Shown here piece by piece: positions 8,576 through 16,507 of a stretch of DNA of 43,204 nucleotides (position 1 is its first letter; every line of letters begins with the position of its first letter). The notes under the pieces are model-generated. The model was not told where the DNA came from and did not search any database. It worked only from the letters and a program-made list of their open reading frames with translations. Where the stretch lies: positions 1 through 43,204 of the forward strand of contig JAAXZX010000069.1 in assembly GCA_012719645.1 (NCBI GenBank). Direction: 5' to 3'. Made by a program: the position numbers and the translations under genes. This DNA comes from Clostridiaceae bacterium (GTDB taxonomy: Bacteria; Bacillota; Clostridia; DSM-8532).

Positions 8576-9070
8576 TTATTCAATTGTTATGTTCAATGCC
8601 TCCCGGATAATCCGGTTTTTTCTGACCAGGGACAGGAGCGGCAGGCCAAGGCCATAGCAGACAATGGCTTCTGATATGGCGATGAAGAGCATGGTAAGAG
8701 GCCAGGGGTAGGTCCTGTCATACAGCAGGTAGACATAGGAGCCCACGATGAGCCCGTTGAACACCACGGGGGGCAGGGGAAGCAAGAAGGTGCGTTTCCT
8801 CAAAAGCCAGGTTGATAAACCTGCCAGGAGCGTGGCAATGCTTCCGAGGACGATATCGACTATGCCGAATCCTCCGAGGAAGTTTGCAAGGACGCAGCCG
8901 ACAAAAACCCCTGGAATGGATGCGGGAAGAACGGCAGGCAGAACTGTAAGGGCTTCGGAGATCCTGAACTGTATTGGACCATAGGCGAAGGGCTTTATCA
9001 AAAGGGTCAGGGAAGCATATACCGCGGCAATTACCGCGGCCTGTACGATTGATCGGGTTTTTATTCTCAT
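8576..9070 (-). CDS. queT: QueT family queuosine-precursor transporter (ECF S component)
   Basis: The 164-residue protein is almost entirely hydrophobic, with about five TM segments. It begins with a short basic Arg/Lys N-terminus followed by AAVIAAVYASLTLL, the S-component signature, and contains QFRISEALTVLPA and ANFLGGFGIVDIVLGS, characteristic of QueT (COG4708). It is the substrate-binding subunit of an energy-coupling-factor transporter for a queuosine precursor (preQ1/preQ0). queA and tgt lie 20 kb away in this window. The 300-nt region upstream forms several hairpins, the last directly before its AAGAAGG ribosome binding site. Confidence 0.92.
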   Translation of the reverse strand: MRIKTRSIVQAAVIAAVYASLTLLIKPFAYGPIQFRISEALTVLPAVLPASIPGVFVGCVLANFLGGFGIVDIVLGSIATLLAGLSTWLLRKRTFLLPLPPVVFNGLIVGSYVYLLYDRTYPWPLTMLFIAISEAIVCYGLGLPLLSLVRKNRIIREALNITIE

Positions 9071-9077
9071 GTTTTAT

Positions 9078-9233
9078 CCTTCTTCCGCATGTAAAGACCC
9101 ATGCGGCCGGCATTAAACTTAGCCGCCGGAGGCTACGTAGTTTTGTTTGGCTTCCAACAGGGACCACAGGCTTTGGCCTTCCATACTGGAAGCCGGCCAG
9201 GATTTTGCGAACTGGCCGTGGGGTTGCCACGGC
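9078..9233 (-). promoter_or_regulatory. Highly structured 5' leader of queT, candidate riboswitch or attenuator
   Basis: Read on the minus strand, the leader holds a 7-bp GCCGTGG/CCACGGC hairpin (9215-9233). A GGCCAG/CTGGCC hairpin (9195-9217) shares 3 nt with the first, so the two exclude each other. Next is a CTTCC/GGAAG hairpin (9178-9192). A 7-bp CCGCATG/CATGCGG hairpin (9085-9106) ends at the base next to the Shine-Dalgarno AAGAAGG (9078-9084). The last hairpin is well placed to control ribosome access. I do not find the consensus of preQ1-I or preQ1-II. The ligand, if any, is inference from the gene. Confidence 0.45.
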
Positions 9234-9343
9234 AACAATTGTATCCCATGCGATCATTAAAATCAACACGCAATTTTTTCAGCGCATATAGCCAGTTTGC
9301 CCGGAAAGCCCGCATGATTATGACGTACGGCTCTTTTTCGCTA

Positions 9344-9371
9344 TTGCCATGCATGGACTATCTGGTATAAT
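9344..9371 (+). promoter_or_regulatory. Strong promoter of the HD-domain gene
   Basis: TTGCCA (9344-9349), a 16-nt spacer and TATAAT (9366-9371) preceded by TGG (extended -10). The start codon follows 31 nt downstream, so the leader is short. Confidence 0.8.
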
Positions 9372-9402
9372 TACCTTTAGATGAAAGCTTTGGAGGTTGG
9401 CA

Positions 9403-9939
9403 GTGGATCGCGAAAGGGCGATGGAAGAATTAAATCTGAGGATTGAGAACCAGGACATTATCCTCCACAGCCTGGCCGTTGAAGCCATTATGAGATCCCT
9501 GGCCAGGCGCTTTCACGAAGATGTGGATCTGTGGGGGATAACCGGCCTTGTCCATGACATTGACCTTGAAAGGGTCAACTGGAACATGAATATTCACGGG
9601 ATGATGGGCGGAGACATCCTTGAAGCCCTGGATTTTGACCGGACAATTGCCTATGCGGTGAGGGCCCATAATCCCGCCAACAACCTGGCAAGGAGGAGGA
9701 AGCTGGACAAGGCGATTTATTGTGCGTCCCCCATGGCGAAGCTGATTGCGGCGTGCGTTGAAATCACCCCCGACAAATCCATCGGAAACATAGACACCGA
9801 AATGATTATGAAATGTTATGCCGATCCCAATTTCGCGATAGATATAAGCAGGGAACGGATAGCCTCGTGCAGCGAACTGGATTTAAGCGTCGAGGACTTT
9901 GCGGAGCTTTCGCTTAAGGCTGTAAGGGATGTCCTGTGA
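9403..9939 (+). CDS. HD superfamily (HDIG-type) hydrolase
   Basis: This 178-residue single-domain HD protein has an N-terminal His (near residue 22), the HD pair in GLVHDIDLE (near residue 51), a following His in MNIHGMMGGD and RAHNPANN (near residue 88). These fit the metal-binding pattern H...HD...H...H of small predicted HDIG hydrolases that act on nucleotides or phosphate esters; the substrate is unknown. GTG 9403 is chosen because GGAGG lies 6 nt upstream; ATG 9421 is the alternative. It has its own promoter and is followed by a terminator at 10046. Confidence 0.85.
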   Translation: MDRERAMEELNLRIENQDIILHSLAVEAIMRSLARRFHEDVDLWGITGLVHDIDLERVNWNMNIHGMMGGDILEALDFDRTIAYAVRAHNPANNLARRRKLDKAIYCASPMAKLIAACVEITPDKSIGNIDTEMIMKCYADPNFAIDISRERIASCSELDLSVEDFAELSLKAVRDVL

Positions 9940-10045
9940 TTCACAGGCGCGGATTGGAACCGCGGCGCACGGAGTGGCTGATCCCGTCGAAAGGCATCAT
10001 GGAGTATTGAATAAAAAACTGAACTGTCAACCAAGATAAAGATGG

Positions 10046-10071
10046 GCGGCTGTATAAAGCCGCTTTTGTTT
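10046..10071 (+). terminator. Rho-independent terminator after the HD-domain gene
   Basis: GCGGCT/AGCCGC stem with a 6-nt loop, followed by TTTTGTTT. It lies 106 nt after the stop codon. Confidence 0.8.
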
Positions 10072-10107
10072 AATCCGGATGCAGGCACATGAAAGGAAGA
10101 GGATTGA

Positions 10108-12387
10108 TTGAACCTGATGGAAGAGAGAAAAAAGCGCATACTGGCCTTTATGCGAGAGGAAGCGTACAAGCCGCTGCTATTGTCCGAGCTTGTGACAGTC
10201 CTGGATGTTCCCGGGGAGGATATACCGCTTCTGATAAACCTTCTTAATGAAATGGAAGAGGAAGGGCTTATCATAAAAACCAGGAAGGAGAGGTACGGCG
10301 TTCCCGGCAAGATGGGCCTTGTTACGGGCAGGTTCCAGGCCCATGAGAAAGGGTTCGGCTTTGTTATACCCGATACCGGGGAAGAGGATGTGTTTGTACC
10401 CGCAAATGCCATAAGCGGCGCCATGCACGGCGACAGGGTAATGGCACGCGTAACCAGGCCTGCCACCCCCACAAGGACCCGGGAAGGCGAGATAGTTAAG
10501 ATACTGACTCGCGTCCATAAGACCATAGTGGGCACCTTTGACATGAGCGGCAGTTTTGGCTTTGTCACCCCGGACCATTCCCGGCTTTTCAGGGATGTGT
10601 TCATTCCCAGTGACTCCACCAACGGGGCTAAAACCGGCCAGAAGGTGGTCGTGGAGATAACCAGGTGGCCCGAAGCAAACCGGAACGCCGAGGGAAAGAT
10701 TATCGAGATCCTCGGAAACAGCGGCGATGCCGGCGTTGATATCATGTCCATCATCCGGGCATACGGCATCCCGTATGAGTTCCCTGAAGAGGTGCTCAAG
10801 GAGGCAAGGAAGGCCCCGCAGGCAGTCAGGGAAGAGGACATAAGAGGCAGGAGGGATTTGAGGGATCTTCGGATGGTGACCATAGACGGCGAGGATGCCA
10901 GGGACCTGGATGACGCCGTATCGATCCAGATCCTTGATAATGGCGACTACCTGCTGGGAGTCCACATTGCCGACGTATCCCATTATGTAAAGGAGGGTTC
11001 CATGCTGGACCGTGAGGCACTGCATCGGGGTACCAGCGTGTATTTCCCCGACAGGGTCATCCCCATGCTTCCCAAGGAGCTTTCCAACGGCATATGCAGC
11101 CTGAACGCCGGGGAGGACAGGCTGGCCTTCAGCGTCATGATGGAGATAGACAAAAGCGGCAAGGTGAAAGACCACGAGATCTTTGAAAGCGTTATCCGGG
11201 TCAGGGAGAGGATGACCTACACCAATGTGTACAGGATCCTGGAGGAAGATGACCCGGAGCTCAAGGAGAGGTACAGGGAGCACATAGAGGACTTTAACCG
11301 GATGAAGGAACTGGCCCTGATCCTCAGGGAAAAGAGGATGAAAAGGGGCGCGGTGGACTTTGATTTCAGCGAGGCGAAAATCATAGTCGACGAGAACGGA
11401 AAGCCCGTTGAGATAAAGAAGTATGAATTAAGTATAGCCAACCGCATCATCGAGGAATTCATGCTTGCGTGCAACGAGGTGGTGTCCGAACATTTTTACT
11501 GGCTGGGTGTGCCCTTCGTTTACAGGATCCACGAGGATCCTGATCCCGAGAAGATGGAGAGCCTGAACCAGGTTTTAAGCGCCTTCGGATATCACCTGAA
11601 AGGGTACCGGGACGTCCATCCAAAGGCACTGCAGGAGATCCTGAACCAGATCAAGGGGACCCCGGAGGAGAAGGCCATCAGCACCCTCATGCTCAGGTCC
11701 CTGCAGAAGGCCAGGTACAGCGATGTCCACGACTGGCATTTCGGGCTGGCCGCCGATTATTATTCCCATTTCACTTCACCCATAAGGCGCTATCCCGACC
11801 TGATCATCCACCGGATCATGAAGGAGCAGATGAGCGGCAGGCTGGATGAAAAGAGGATCGAGCACTACAGGAGCATCCTTCCCGAGATCACAAAGAGCAA
11901 TTCCGAGAGGGAGCGGGCTGCCGAGGATGCGGAGCGTGACTGCGAGCAGATGAAGAAGGCCGAGTATATGCGGGAGCACCTGGGCGAGGAATTTGAAGGG
12001 ATTATATCGAACGTCACCGCCTTCGGCATGTTCGTGGAACTGGACAATACCGTGGAAGGCCTGGTGAGGCTCTCAAGCCTCGACGACGACTATTACGAGT
12101 ACGATGCCAGGTCCCTGTCCCTCGTCGGCGAGAGGACCAGGAAAAGGTTCAGGATAGGCGACAGGGTAAGGGTCCAGGTGGTCAAGTCAACGCCAGAATC
12201 AAGGCAGATCGATTTTATCCTGCTGGATTCCGAAAACGGCAACGGAACCGGGGAAGACGCAGCGGCGTTCAAGAAGGCGAAGCCGGTAAAGCCGAAGAAG
12301 ACCATAGACCCCCGCGTCCTCACCCACATCGGGGCAAACAAGAAGGCAAGCGCAAAGCTCAAGAAAAACAGGAAGAAAAAGCATTAA
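10108..12387 (+). CDS. rnr: Ribonuclease R
   Basis: The 759-residue 3'-5' exoribonuclease has the full RNase R order: winged-helix domain (about residues 1-65), two cold-shock-like OB domains (about 70-135 and 140-205), the RNB catalytic domain (about 245-580), an S1 domain (about 635-705) and a Lys-rich tail. The RNB metal ligands are in the TIDGEDARDLDDAV block (D260, D266, D268, D269). It degrades structured RNA and acts in tmRNA-linked quality control. GGAAGAGG 5 nt before TTG 10108 favours that start; ATG 10117 is possible. smpB, its usual neighbour, is not present here. Confidence 0.95.
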   Translation: MNLMEERKKRILAFMREEAYKPLLLSELVTVLDVPGEDIPLLINLLNEMEEEGLIIKTRKERYGVPGKMGLVTGRFQAHEKGFGFVIPDTGEEDVFVPANAISGAMHGDRVMARVTRPATPTRTREGEIVKILTRVHKTIVGTFDMSGSFGFVTPDHSRLFRDVFIPSDSTNGAKTGQKVVVEITRWPEANRNAEGKIIEILGNSGDAGVDIMSIIRAYGIPYEFPEEVLKEARKAPQAVREEDIRGRRDLRDLRMVTIDGEDARDLDDAVSIQILDNGDYLLGVHIADVSHYVKEGSMLDREALHRGTSVYFPDRVIPMLPKELSNGICSLNAGEDRLAFSVMMEIDKSGKVKDHEIFESVIRVRERMTYTNVYRILEEDDPELKERYREHIEDFNRMKELALILREKRMKRGAVDFDFSEAKIIVDENGKPVEIKKYELSIANRIIEEFMLACNEVVSEHFYWLGVPFVYRIHEDPDPEKMESLNQVLSAFGYHLKGYRDVHPKALQEILNQIKGTPEEKAISTLMLRSLQKARYSDVHDWHFGLAADYYSHFTSPIRRYPDLIIHRIMKEQMSGRLDEKRIEHYRSILPEITKSNSERERAAEDAERDCEQMKKAEYMREHLGEEFEGIISNVTAFGMFVELDNTVEGLVRLSSLDDDYYEYDARSLSLVGERTRKRFRIGDRVRVQVVKSTPESRQIDFILLDSENGNGTGEDAAAFKKAKPVKPKKTIDPRVLTHIGANKKASAKLKKNRKKKH

Positions 12388-12388
12388 G

Positions 12389-12454
12389 CCAGGGGGATCA
12401 AACCAGGGGGACGGTTCCTGTGGTTCGAACCAGGGGGACGGTTCCTGTGGTTTG
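12389..12454. repeat. Two tandem copies of a 27-bp dispersed repeat (GGGGACGGTTCC family), site A
   Basis: Copies at 12401-12427 and 12428-12454 differ only near the last bases, with a degenerate partial unit before them (12389-12400). The core is CAGGGGGACGGTTCCTGTGG. The same core recurs at 15.17, 16.55 (inverted), 36.59, 38.62 and 40.81 kb. It lies in non-coding DNA directly after rnr. Confidence 0.9.
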
Positions 12455-12522
12455 ATAAACCATTACCACTTCCTTCAGGAACTTCCTGCTTACGTATAAA
12501 AAGAAGGGTGCGGCCGATCCTG

Positions 12523-12604
12523 TTGACATGGAGGAATAAGGCTGATACATTGGTAATAATAGTTGATGGCAGCCGGGTGTGAAGAAGATCGGCTGCCTTA
12601 TTCT
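12523..12604 (+). promoter_or_regulatory. Possible promoter and attenuator-like hairpin before the MFS-like gene
   Basis: TTGACA (12523-12528) with a weak ATACAT 16 nt downstream could start a transcript. An 8-bp hairpin GGCAGCCG/CGGCTGCC (12568-12575 with 12590-12597), followed by TTATTCT, lies between it and the ATG at 12631. It may act as a leader terminator. The -10 match is poor. Confidence 0.4.
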
Positions 12605-12630
12605 GTAGTCGCAAACGGAGAACTTGTAAA

Positions 12631-13683
12631 ATGATACATAGTAACCAGAGTCCTGCAACTCGAACCGGTTTTATCGTTGCGACCTATGCCGTGTCGCATT
12701 TTCTTGTGGATTTCTCATGCGCGTATCTTATGTTTTCCAGGATACGCTTCTCGGAACAATGGTTTTTGTGGATGCTGATCTACAATTTCCTTGCCTTTGC
12801 CATGCAAATGCCGATCGGCCTTATGGCCGACAGGTTCAACCGCAATGCCGTATGCGCGGCCGCAGGCTGTGTACTTGTCGCCCTCGCGTACCCGGTATCA
12901 GGCATGCCCATGGCAGCCGTCCTGGCCCTGGGTATAGGAAACGCCCTGTTTCATATTGGAGGCGGTATCGATGTGCTGAATATCAGCCGCGGAAAGAGCG
13001 GTCCTTTGGGCATCTTTGTTTCCCCCGGTGCTTTCGGGATATATTTCGGAACCATCCTCGGAAACCGCGGCGCGCCAGGTGTGCCGTCAGTGGCCGTACT
13101 TCTCGTGACCGCTGCTGTTATCCTGTTTTTGCAATATATATGGAAACGGTCGTTCATCTCCGGAAATCTCACCCTGTCCCTGGAAGGGGCCGGTTCGCCT
13201 GAAGCGCTTTTAATCCTCGGCTGCCTGTTTGTTGTTGTCATCCTCAGGTCATATGTGGGACTGGTCCTTTCATTCCCATGGAAGGGTGAGGGATACTGGG
13301 GACTGGCGCTGATATGCGCCGTGGTCCTTGGCAAGGCAGTTGGAGGTATCCTGGCGGATATGGCAGGAGCGGCCAGGGCGTCTATTCTCTCCCTGGGGTT
13401 TTCAGCCGCGGCATTCCTGTTTTCCAATGATCCCCTGTGGGGTGTATTGGCCGTTTTCCTGTTCAACATGACAATGCCCATAACCCTTTGGGCAGCAGCC
13501 CGCATGATACCCGGCGCCAAAGGCTTTGCCTTCGGACTCCTTACTTTTGCCCTGTTCCTGGGTTTTATTCCCGTTTACCTGGGAGCGGACGAACTGTTAA
13601 GCACCCCTTCAGGTTTTGCGGCAGCCTCACTTGTCTCACTTGTGTTGTTGCTCGTGGGGCTTAAGAAGGTGGTGAAAGCCTGA
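12631..13683 (+). CDS. MFS-like membrane transporter
   Basis: The 350-residue protein is hydrophobic throughout, with about 10-11 TM segments. The loop after TM2 carries GLMADRFNR, close to MFS motif A (GxxxDRxxR). GNALFHIGGGIDVLNIS resembles the fosmidomycin-resistance (Fsr) branch. The substrate is unknown. The length is short for an MFS protein (usually 390 or more), and the central cytoplasmic loop is small. Its TGA overlaps the ATG of the next gene (TGATG), so the two are coupled. It heads a cluster of membrane or exported proteins bracketed by dispersed repeats. Confidence 0.7.
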   Translation: MIHSNQSPATRTGFIVATYAVSHFLVDFSCAYLMFSRIRFSEQWFLWMLIYNFLAFAMQMPIGLMADRFNRNAVCAAAGCVLVALAYPVSGMPMAAVLALGIGNALFHIGGGIDVLNISRGKSGPLGIFVSPGAFGIYFGTILGNRGAPGVPSVAVLLVTAAVILFLQYIWKRSFISGNLTLSLEGAGSPEALLILGCLFVVVILRSYVGLVLSFPWKGEGYWGLALICAVVLGKAVGGILADMAGAARASILSLGFSAAAFLFSNDPLWGVLAVFLFNMTMPITLWAAARMIPGAKGFAFGLLTFALFLGFIPVYLGADELLSTPSGFAAASLVSLVLLLVGLKKVVKA

Positions 13684-14030
13684 TGGTGCAATGGCTCCTT
13701 TCATCATTGGGGATTTCTTTGGGACTTACATTGGTTTTGGAAGAGGGGTTCGCGCTTCTTTGCGGCATCCGGCACAGGAAGGACCTTCTTCTTGTCTGCC
13801 TTGTAAACATCGTGACCAACCCGGTGGTGGTGCTGTGCTATCATGTGACAGGCATATATACTTCATGGAGCCCGCTTTTGGTAACAGCCATCCTTGAGGT
13901 TTCGGCATTTATTGTGGAAGGCCTGCATTATAAGGCGTATGCCGTGAGCATTGGCCATCCGTTCAGGTTCTCGGCCTTTGCCAATGCCTTTTCCTTTGGC
14001 ATCGGCCTGATGATCAACAGGTTGCTGTAG
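13683..14030 (+). CDS. Small four-TM membrane protein, unknown function
   Basis: This 115-residue protein has about four hydrophobic segments (LLSSLGISLGLTLVLEEGFALL, KDLLLVCLVNIVTNPVVVL, PLLVTAILEVSAFIVEGL and a C-terminal FANAFSFGIGLMINRLL). Conserved-looking features are the Asn-Pro in TM2 and Glu residues inside TM1 and TM3. It starts on the base that ends the MFS-like gene and is surely co-translated with it, suggesting a partner subunit. I do not recognise a family. Confidence 0.7.
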   Translation: MVQWLLSSLGISLGLTLVLEEGFALLCGIRHRKDLLLVCLVNIVTNPVVVLCYHVTGIYTSWSPLLVTAILEVSAFIVEGLHYKAYAVSIGHPFRFSAFANAFSFGIGLMINRLL

Positions 14031-14056
14031 GCGACCTGCAGAAAGGAGCATGTGAT

Positions 14057-14281
14057 ATGAGAAAGAATGCATCACGAAAACTGGCTGTTTTCCTGTTTGT
14101 TTTCATGTTGTCTTTTATCTGGACACCGGTTATTGTTAACGCGGACATGATAACTGGAGGAGAACTGTTATACAATTTATGGCAAAGAACCTGGCCATTC
14201 ATTGTTGGTCTTGTGGCCGTCGCCGTGATCCTGACTGTGCTGCTCATCAGGCGGAACTTCAGGAGAAAGCGCGGGTCGTGA
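14057..14281 (+). CDS. Mini membrane protein with signal peptide and one TM helix
   Basis: The 74-residue product has a basic N-terminus, a signal sequence likely cleaved after Val-Asn-Ala, about 20 extracytoplasmic residues (DMITGGELLYNLWQRTWP), one TM helix (FIVGLVAVAVILTVLLI) and a basic tail (RRNFRRKRGS). AAAGGAG lies 9 nt before the ATG. Its layout is a miniature of the next gene's (signal peptide, outer part, TM, basic tail), so the two may share an assembly. No family recognised. Confidence 0.65.
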   Translation: MRKNASRKLAVFLFVFMLSFIWTPVIVNADMITGGELLYNLWQRTWPFIVGLVAVAVILTVLLIRRNFRRKRGS

Positions 14282-14310
14282 TTACATAAAAATACAAAGG
14301 AGCGATGGAC

Positions 14311-15198
14311 GTGAAAAAGAGGTTAGTCAGCAGGCTGGCCGTATTTCTGTCTGCGCTGCTGCTGTGCGGTATGGCAGCAGCTATAGCTGCGAGCGCGGAC
14401 GCAATCTGGTCACCTCAGGACGATTTCTACGAGAATCATTTTGGCGATTGCGATTACGAGGACCGATACTACCTGGCTAACGGTCCCAAGGGTTATATCA
14501 CCATATACCAGAGGCCGGGATCCTCAAGGATTGTTGACCAGTTTGAGAACGGCAACGAGTTCTATGTTTCCTTCACATATACCCGGGGAAACGGTGAAAA
14601 ATGGGGTGTGGTCCAGTTCAGGCGGGACCAGGACAAGGCTGTTGCTACCTGGATGCATGACGAGTTCACCAAAACAGGGTGGATACCCATGGAAGACCTC
14701 CTGGCAGTATATGACCACTACGCCTTCGTCGAGGATCACAGGGATGAGTTCAAAGATTACCTGGGCGGATTTTATGCCCGGGATTATGAGGGTAAGATCA
14801 ATTTCTGGACCTATCCGGGCTCAGGTGTTGTAAGATCGTCTGTCAGCATGAAGGACAGGGAAGGCGGCGAGTTGAGCTTCAGCTACATATACACCGATGA
14901 GGATGGCCGTGAGTGGGGATATGTCGGCTATTTCTACGCAAATGAGGGGTGGGTTTGCCTGAGCGACCCCACAAATCCGGACCTGCCGGCAAATGAGGTG
15001 GTTTACGAAGGCCTCATACCTGCTGCGAAGCCCCAGAAACCCGCTGTTTCCAGTGATATGACGCTTGTGATAGTTCTTGTGGCCGCTGTCATGGTCCTGA
15101 CGGCGGTAATCATCGTGCTGATCTTCAGGAAGAAGGCAGCCCGCGGAAAGGCAAACCACGCAAACCACGGGGACGGTTCCAGTGGTTCGCCTGAATAA
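14311..15198 (+). CDS. Exported, TM-anchored protein with two SH3-like repeats, unknown function
   Basis: The 295-residue protein has a signal peptide ending near ASADA and two related extracellular units (about residues 50-135 and 145-225). Each has a ...YxxPGS...V pattern (IYQRPGSSRIV, FWTYPGSGVV) and a Trp-Gly-(Val/Tyr)-Val-(Gln/Gly) strand (EKWGVVQF, REWGYVGY), which I read as SH3-like folds. A TM helix (about 250-272) and a basic tail follow. GTG 14311 is preferred, as AAAGGAG is 8 nt upstream; ATG 14305 is only 2 nt away from it. The last dozen codons lie inside a dispersed repeat that is duplicated downstream, so the C-terminus was probably altered by the repeat. Confidence 0.75.
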   Translation: MKKRLVSRLAVFLSALLLCGMAAAIAASADAIWSPQDDFYENHFGDCDYEDRYYLANGPKGYITIYQRPGSSRIVDQFENGNEFYVSFTYTRGNGEKWGVVQFRRDQDKAVATWMHDEFTKTGWIPMEDLLAVYDHYAFVEDHRDEFKDYLGGFYARDYEGKINFWTYPGSGVVRSSVSMKDREGGELSFSYIYTDEDGREWGYVGYFYANEGWVCLSDPTNPDLPANEVVYEGLIPAAKPQKPAVSSDMTLVIVLVAAVMVLTAVIIVLIFRKKAARGKANHANHGDGSSGSPE

Positions 15199-15298
15199 AG
15201 GAGCGTGCCCGAAAAGCCGCGGGGGCCCGTAGCTTGCCAGGACAGGAAAAGCCGCGGGGACTGTCCCAATGGCTTGCCTGAATAAAGGAGCGTGTCCG
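15165..15298. repeat. Imperfect direct duplication of a repeat plus ribosome binding site, site B
   Basis: A 47-nt unit at 15165-15211 recurs at 15252-15298 (offset 87 nt, 7 differences by eye). Each contains a GGGGAC(G/T)GT(T/C)CC core and GCCTGAATAAAGGAGCGTG, i.e. the preceding gene's stop codon and the AAAGGAG ribosome binding site. A partial third unit (CCGCGGGGGCCCGTAGCTTG) lies between. Only the second AAAGGAG is followed by a usable ATG (15301). Confidence 0.85.
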
Positions 15299-15300
15299 GA

Positions 15301-16428
15301 ATGAAGTATGATATTAACCTGACCGGCTTCAAAACAAAAGGTCACGTCGAGAGCGAGTACAGGGATAACATGCTTTATGTCACCACTCATCGTGCAATAC
15401 CGACACAGCGTTTTGACAGGGAGTTTTTGTCCATCAACTCGTATATTTATCTGCCTGACAAATACAGGCTGCCACTGAGAATCGACATAACGGCAAAGAT
15501 TGACGCGCCGGGTTTATATGTGCTTTTGGGAAATGGACATGTCAATTTCGGCACCTTGTGCACCGACAACAGGCGTATTGATGACATTGTATCTCCAACG
15601 AGAAAGGTAATCTATTTCCACAACGATATACCCATGAACCAGTTCGCCCATATTACCCTTATATACGATCTTAAGGAAATGCAGATCCTGGTTGACGGAG
15701 AGGAACGGTATTATTCGGCCAATGAGAAGTATATGAAATCAAAAGCCTTCAGGGAAGCCAATGAAGAAGGCTTTGAACTGAAAATCGCCTGTGACAAGCT
15801 GGTCAATCTTTGTATCAAATCGGTTGCCATAACCGAGTATAGCGACACTTGCGGGATATTGCATACCGATAAGGGACTCCCTGCTCCCAAAACAAGAAAT
15901 GAAGCAATATCCAGGAATGATAAGCCAACCTTTGAAAGATGCATCTCTCTCTTGCCACCGATAATCAAGGAAGAAATACTGGGCATTGACGAATACCTGA
16001 GGGCGTTAAGGCCGCTCAAGTTCAAACGCCAGGTAGACAAAAACGGCAGCAAGATTACATATGTCGCATCCGACCATGGCGTTTCATATGCGCTTTACTT
16101 AAGCAACGACATTTTTGACCATTCTCTCCAATGGTACCTGATAACACAGGGTCCACCGGATACATGGCACAGGAAAGCAGACATGATGGAAGAGACACTT
16201 AACAGGCTGTACGACAGGTCGCCCGATTTTGCAGAGCGAATGTTTCATAACCTGGATGATTGTGTCGGCTGCTATAAAGGTTGCCTGGCAAGGACCGTAT
16301 ATGGTTTTCGCGGTAAGAAAAAAGCGGTTTGTCACGGAAAGCTTAAATTTGAGATGAACCCTTCAGGCTTCAGGGATGTCCGTACCTTCGCGGATATGAT
16401 AAACAGTATTCTTATGGAAAACCAATGA
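15301..16428 (+). CDS. Uncharacterised protein with LamG-like N-terminus and C-terminal cysteine cluster
   Basis: The 375-residue soluble protein has no signal peptide or TM helix. The N-terminal half (about residues 20-190) reads as beta-rich, with stretches such as PLRIDITAKIDAPGLYVLLGNGHVNF and AHITLIYDLKEMQILVDGE; the latter resembles concanavalin/LamG-type strands, but that is only an impression. Near residue 320 is a compact cysteine group, C-x2-C-x3-C followed 15 residues later by another Cys (DDCVGCYKGC...AVCHGK), suited to zinc or an Fe-S cluster. AAAGGAG lies 10 nt before the ATG. Function unknown. Confidence 0.75.
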   Translation: MKYDINLTGFKTKGHVESEYRDNMLYVTTHRAIPTQRFDREFLSINSYIYLPDKYRLPLRIDITAKIDAPGLYVLLGNGHVNFGTLCTDNRRIDDIVSPTRKVIYFHNDIPMNQFAHITLIYDLKEMQILVDGEERYYSANEKYMKSKAFREANEEGFELKIACDKLVNLCIKSVAITEYSDTCGILHTDKGLPAPKTRNEAISRNDKPTFERCISLLPPIIKEEILGIDEYLRALRPLKFKRQVDKNGSKITYVASDHGVSYALYLSNDIFDHSLQWYLITQGPPDTWHRKADMMEETLNRLYDRSPDFAERMFHNLDDCVGCYKGCLARTVYGFRGKKKAVCHGKLKFEMNPSGFRDVRTFADMINSILMENQ

Positions 16429-16507
16429 GGAGATTGCCGTTTAGCTGACGCTCGCCCGCGATGATAATTCTGGGGTGTGAGGAGCGCAGCGGGGAAGATT
16501 TGAGGAT

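Noticed and set aside
9071-9300. Known preQ1-I or preQ1-II riboswitch upstream of queT
   Set aside because: Neither the short preQ1-I pseudoknot with its A-rich tail nor the preQ1-II GGATAACCGCC-type segment is present; kept only as an unassigned structured leader.
9816-11283. Two long minus-strand open frames (355 and 368 codons) opposite the HD gene and rnr
   Set aside because: They lie antisense to well-recognised proteins, have no family resemblance and no ribosome binding sites; they reflect codon bias of the true genes.
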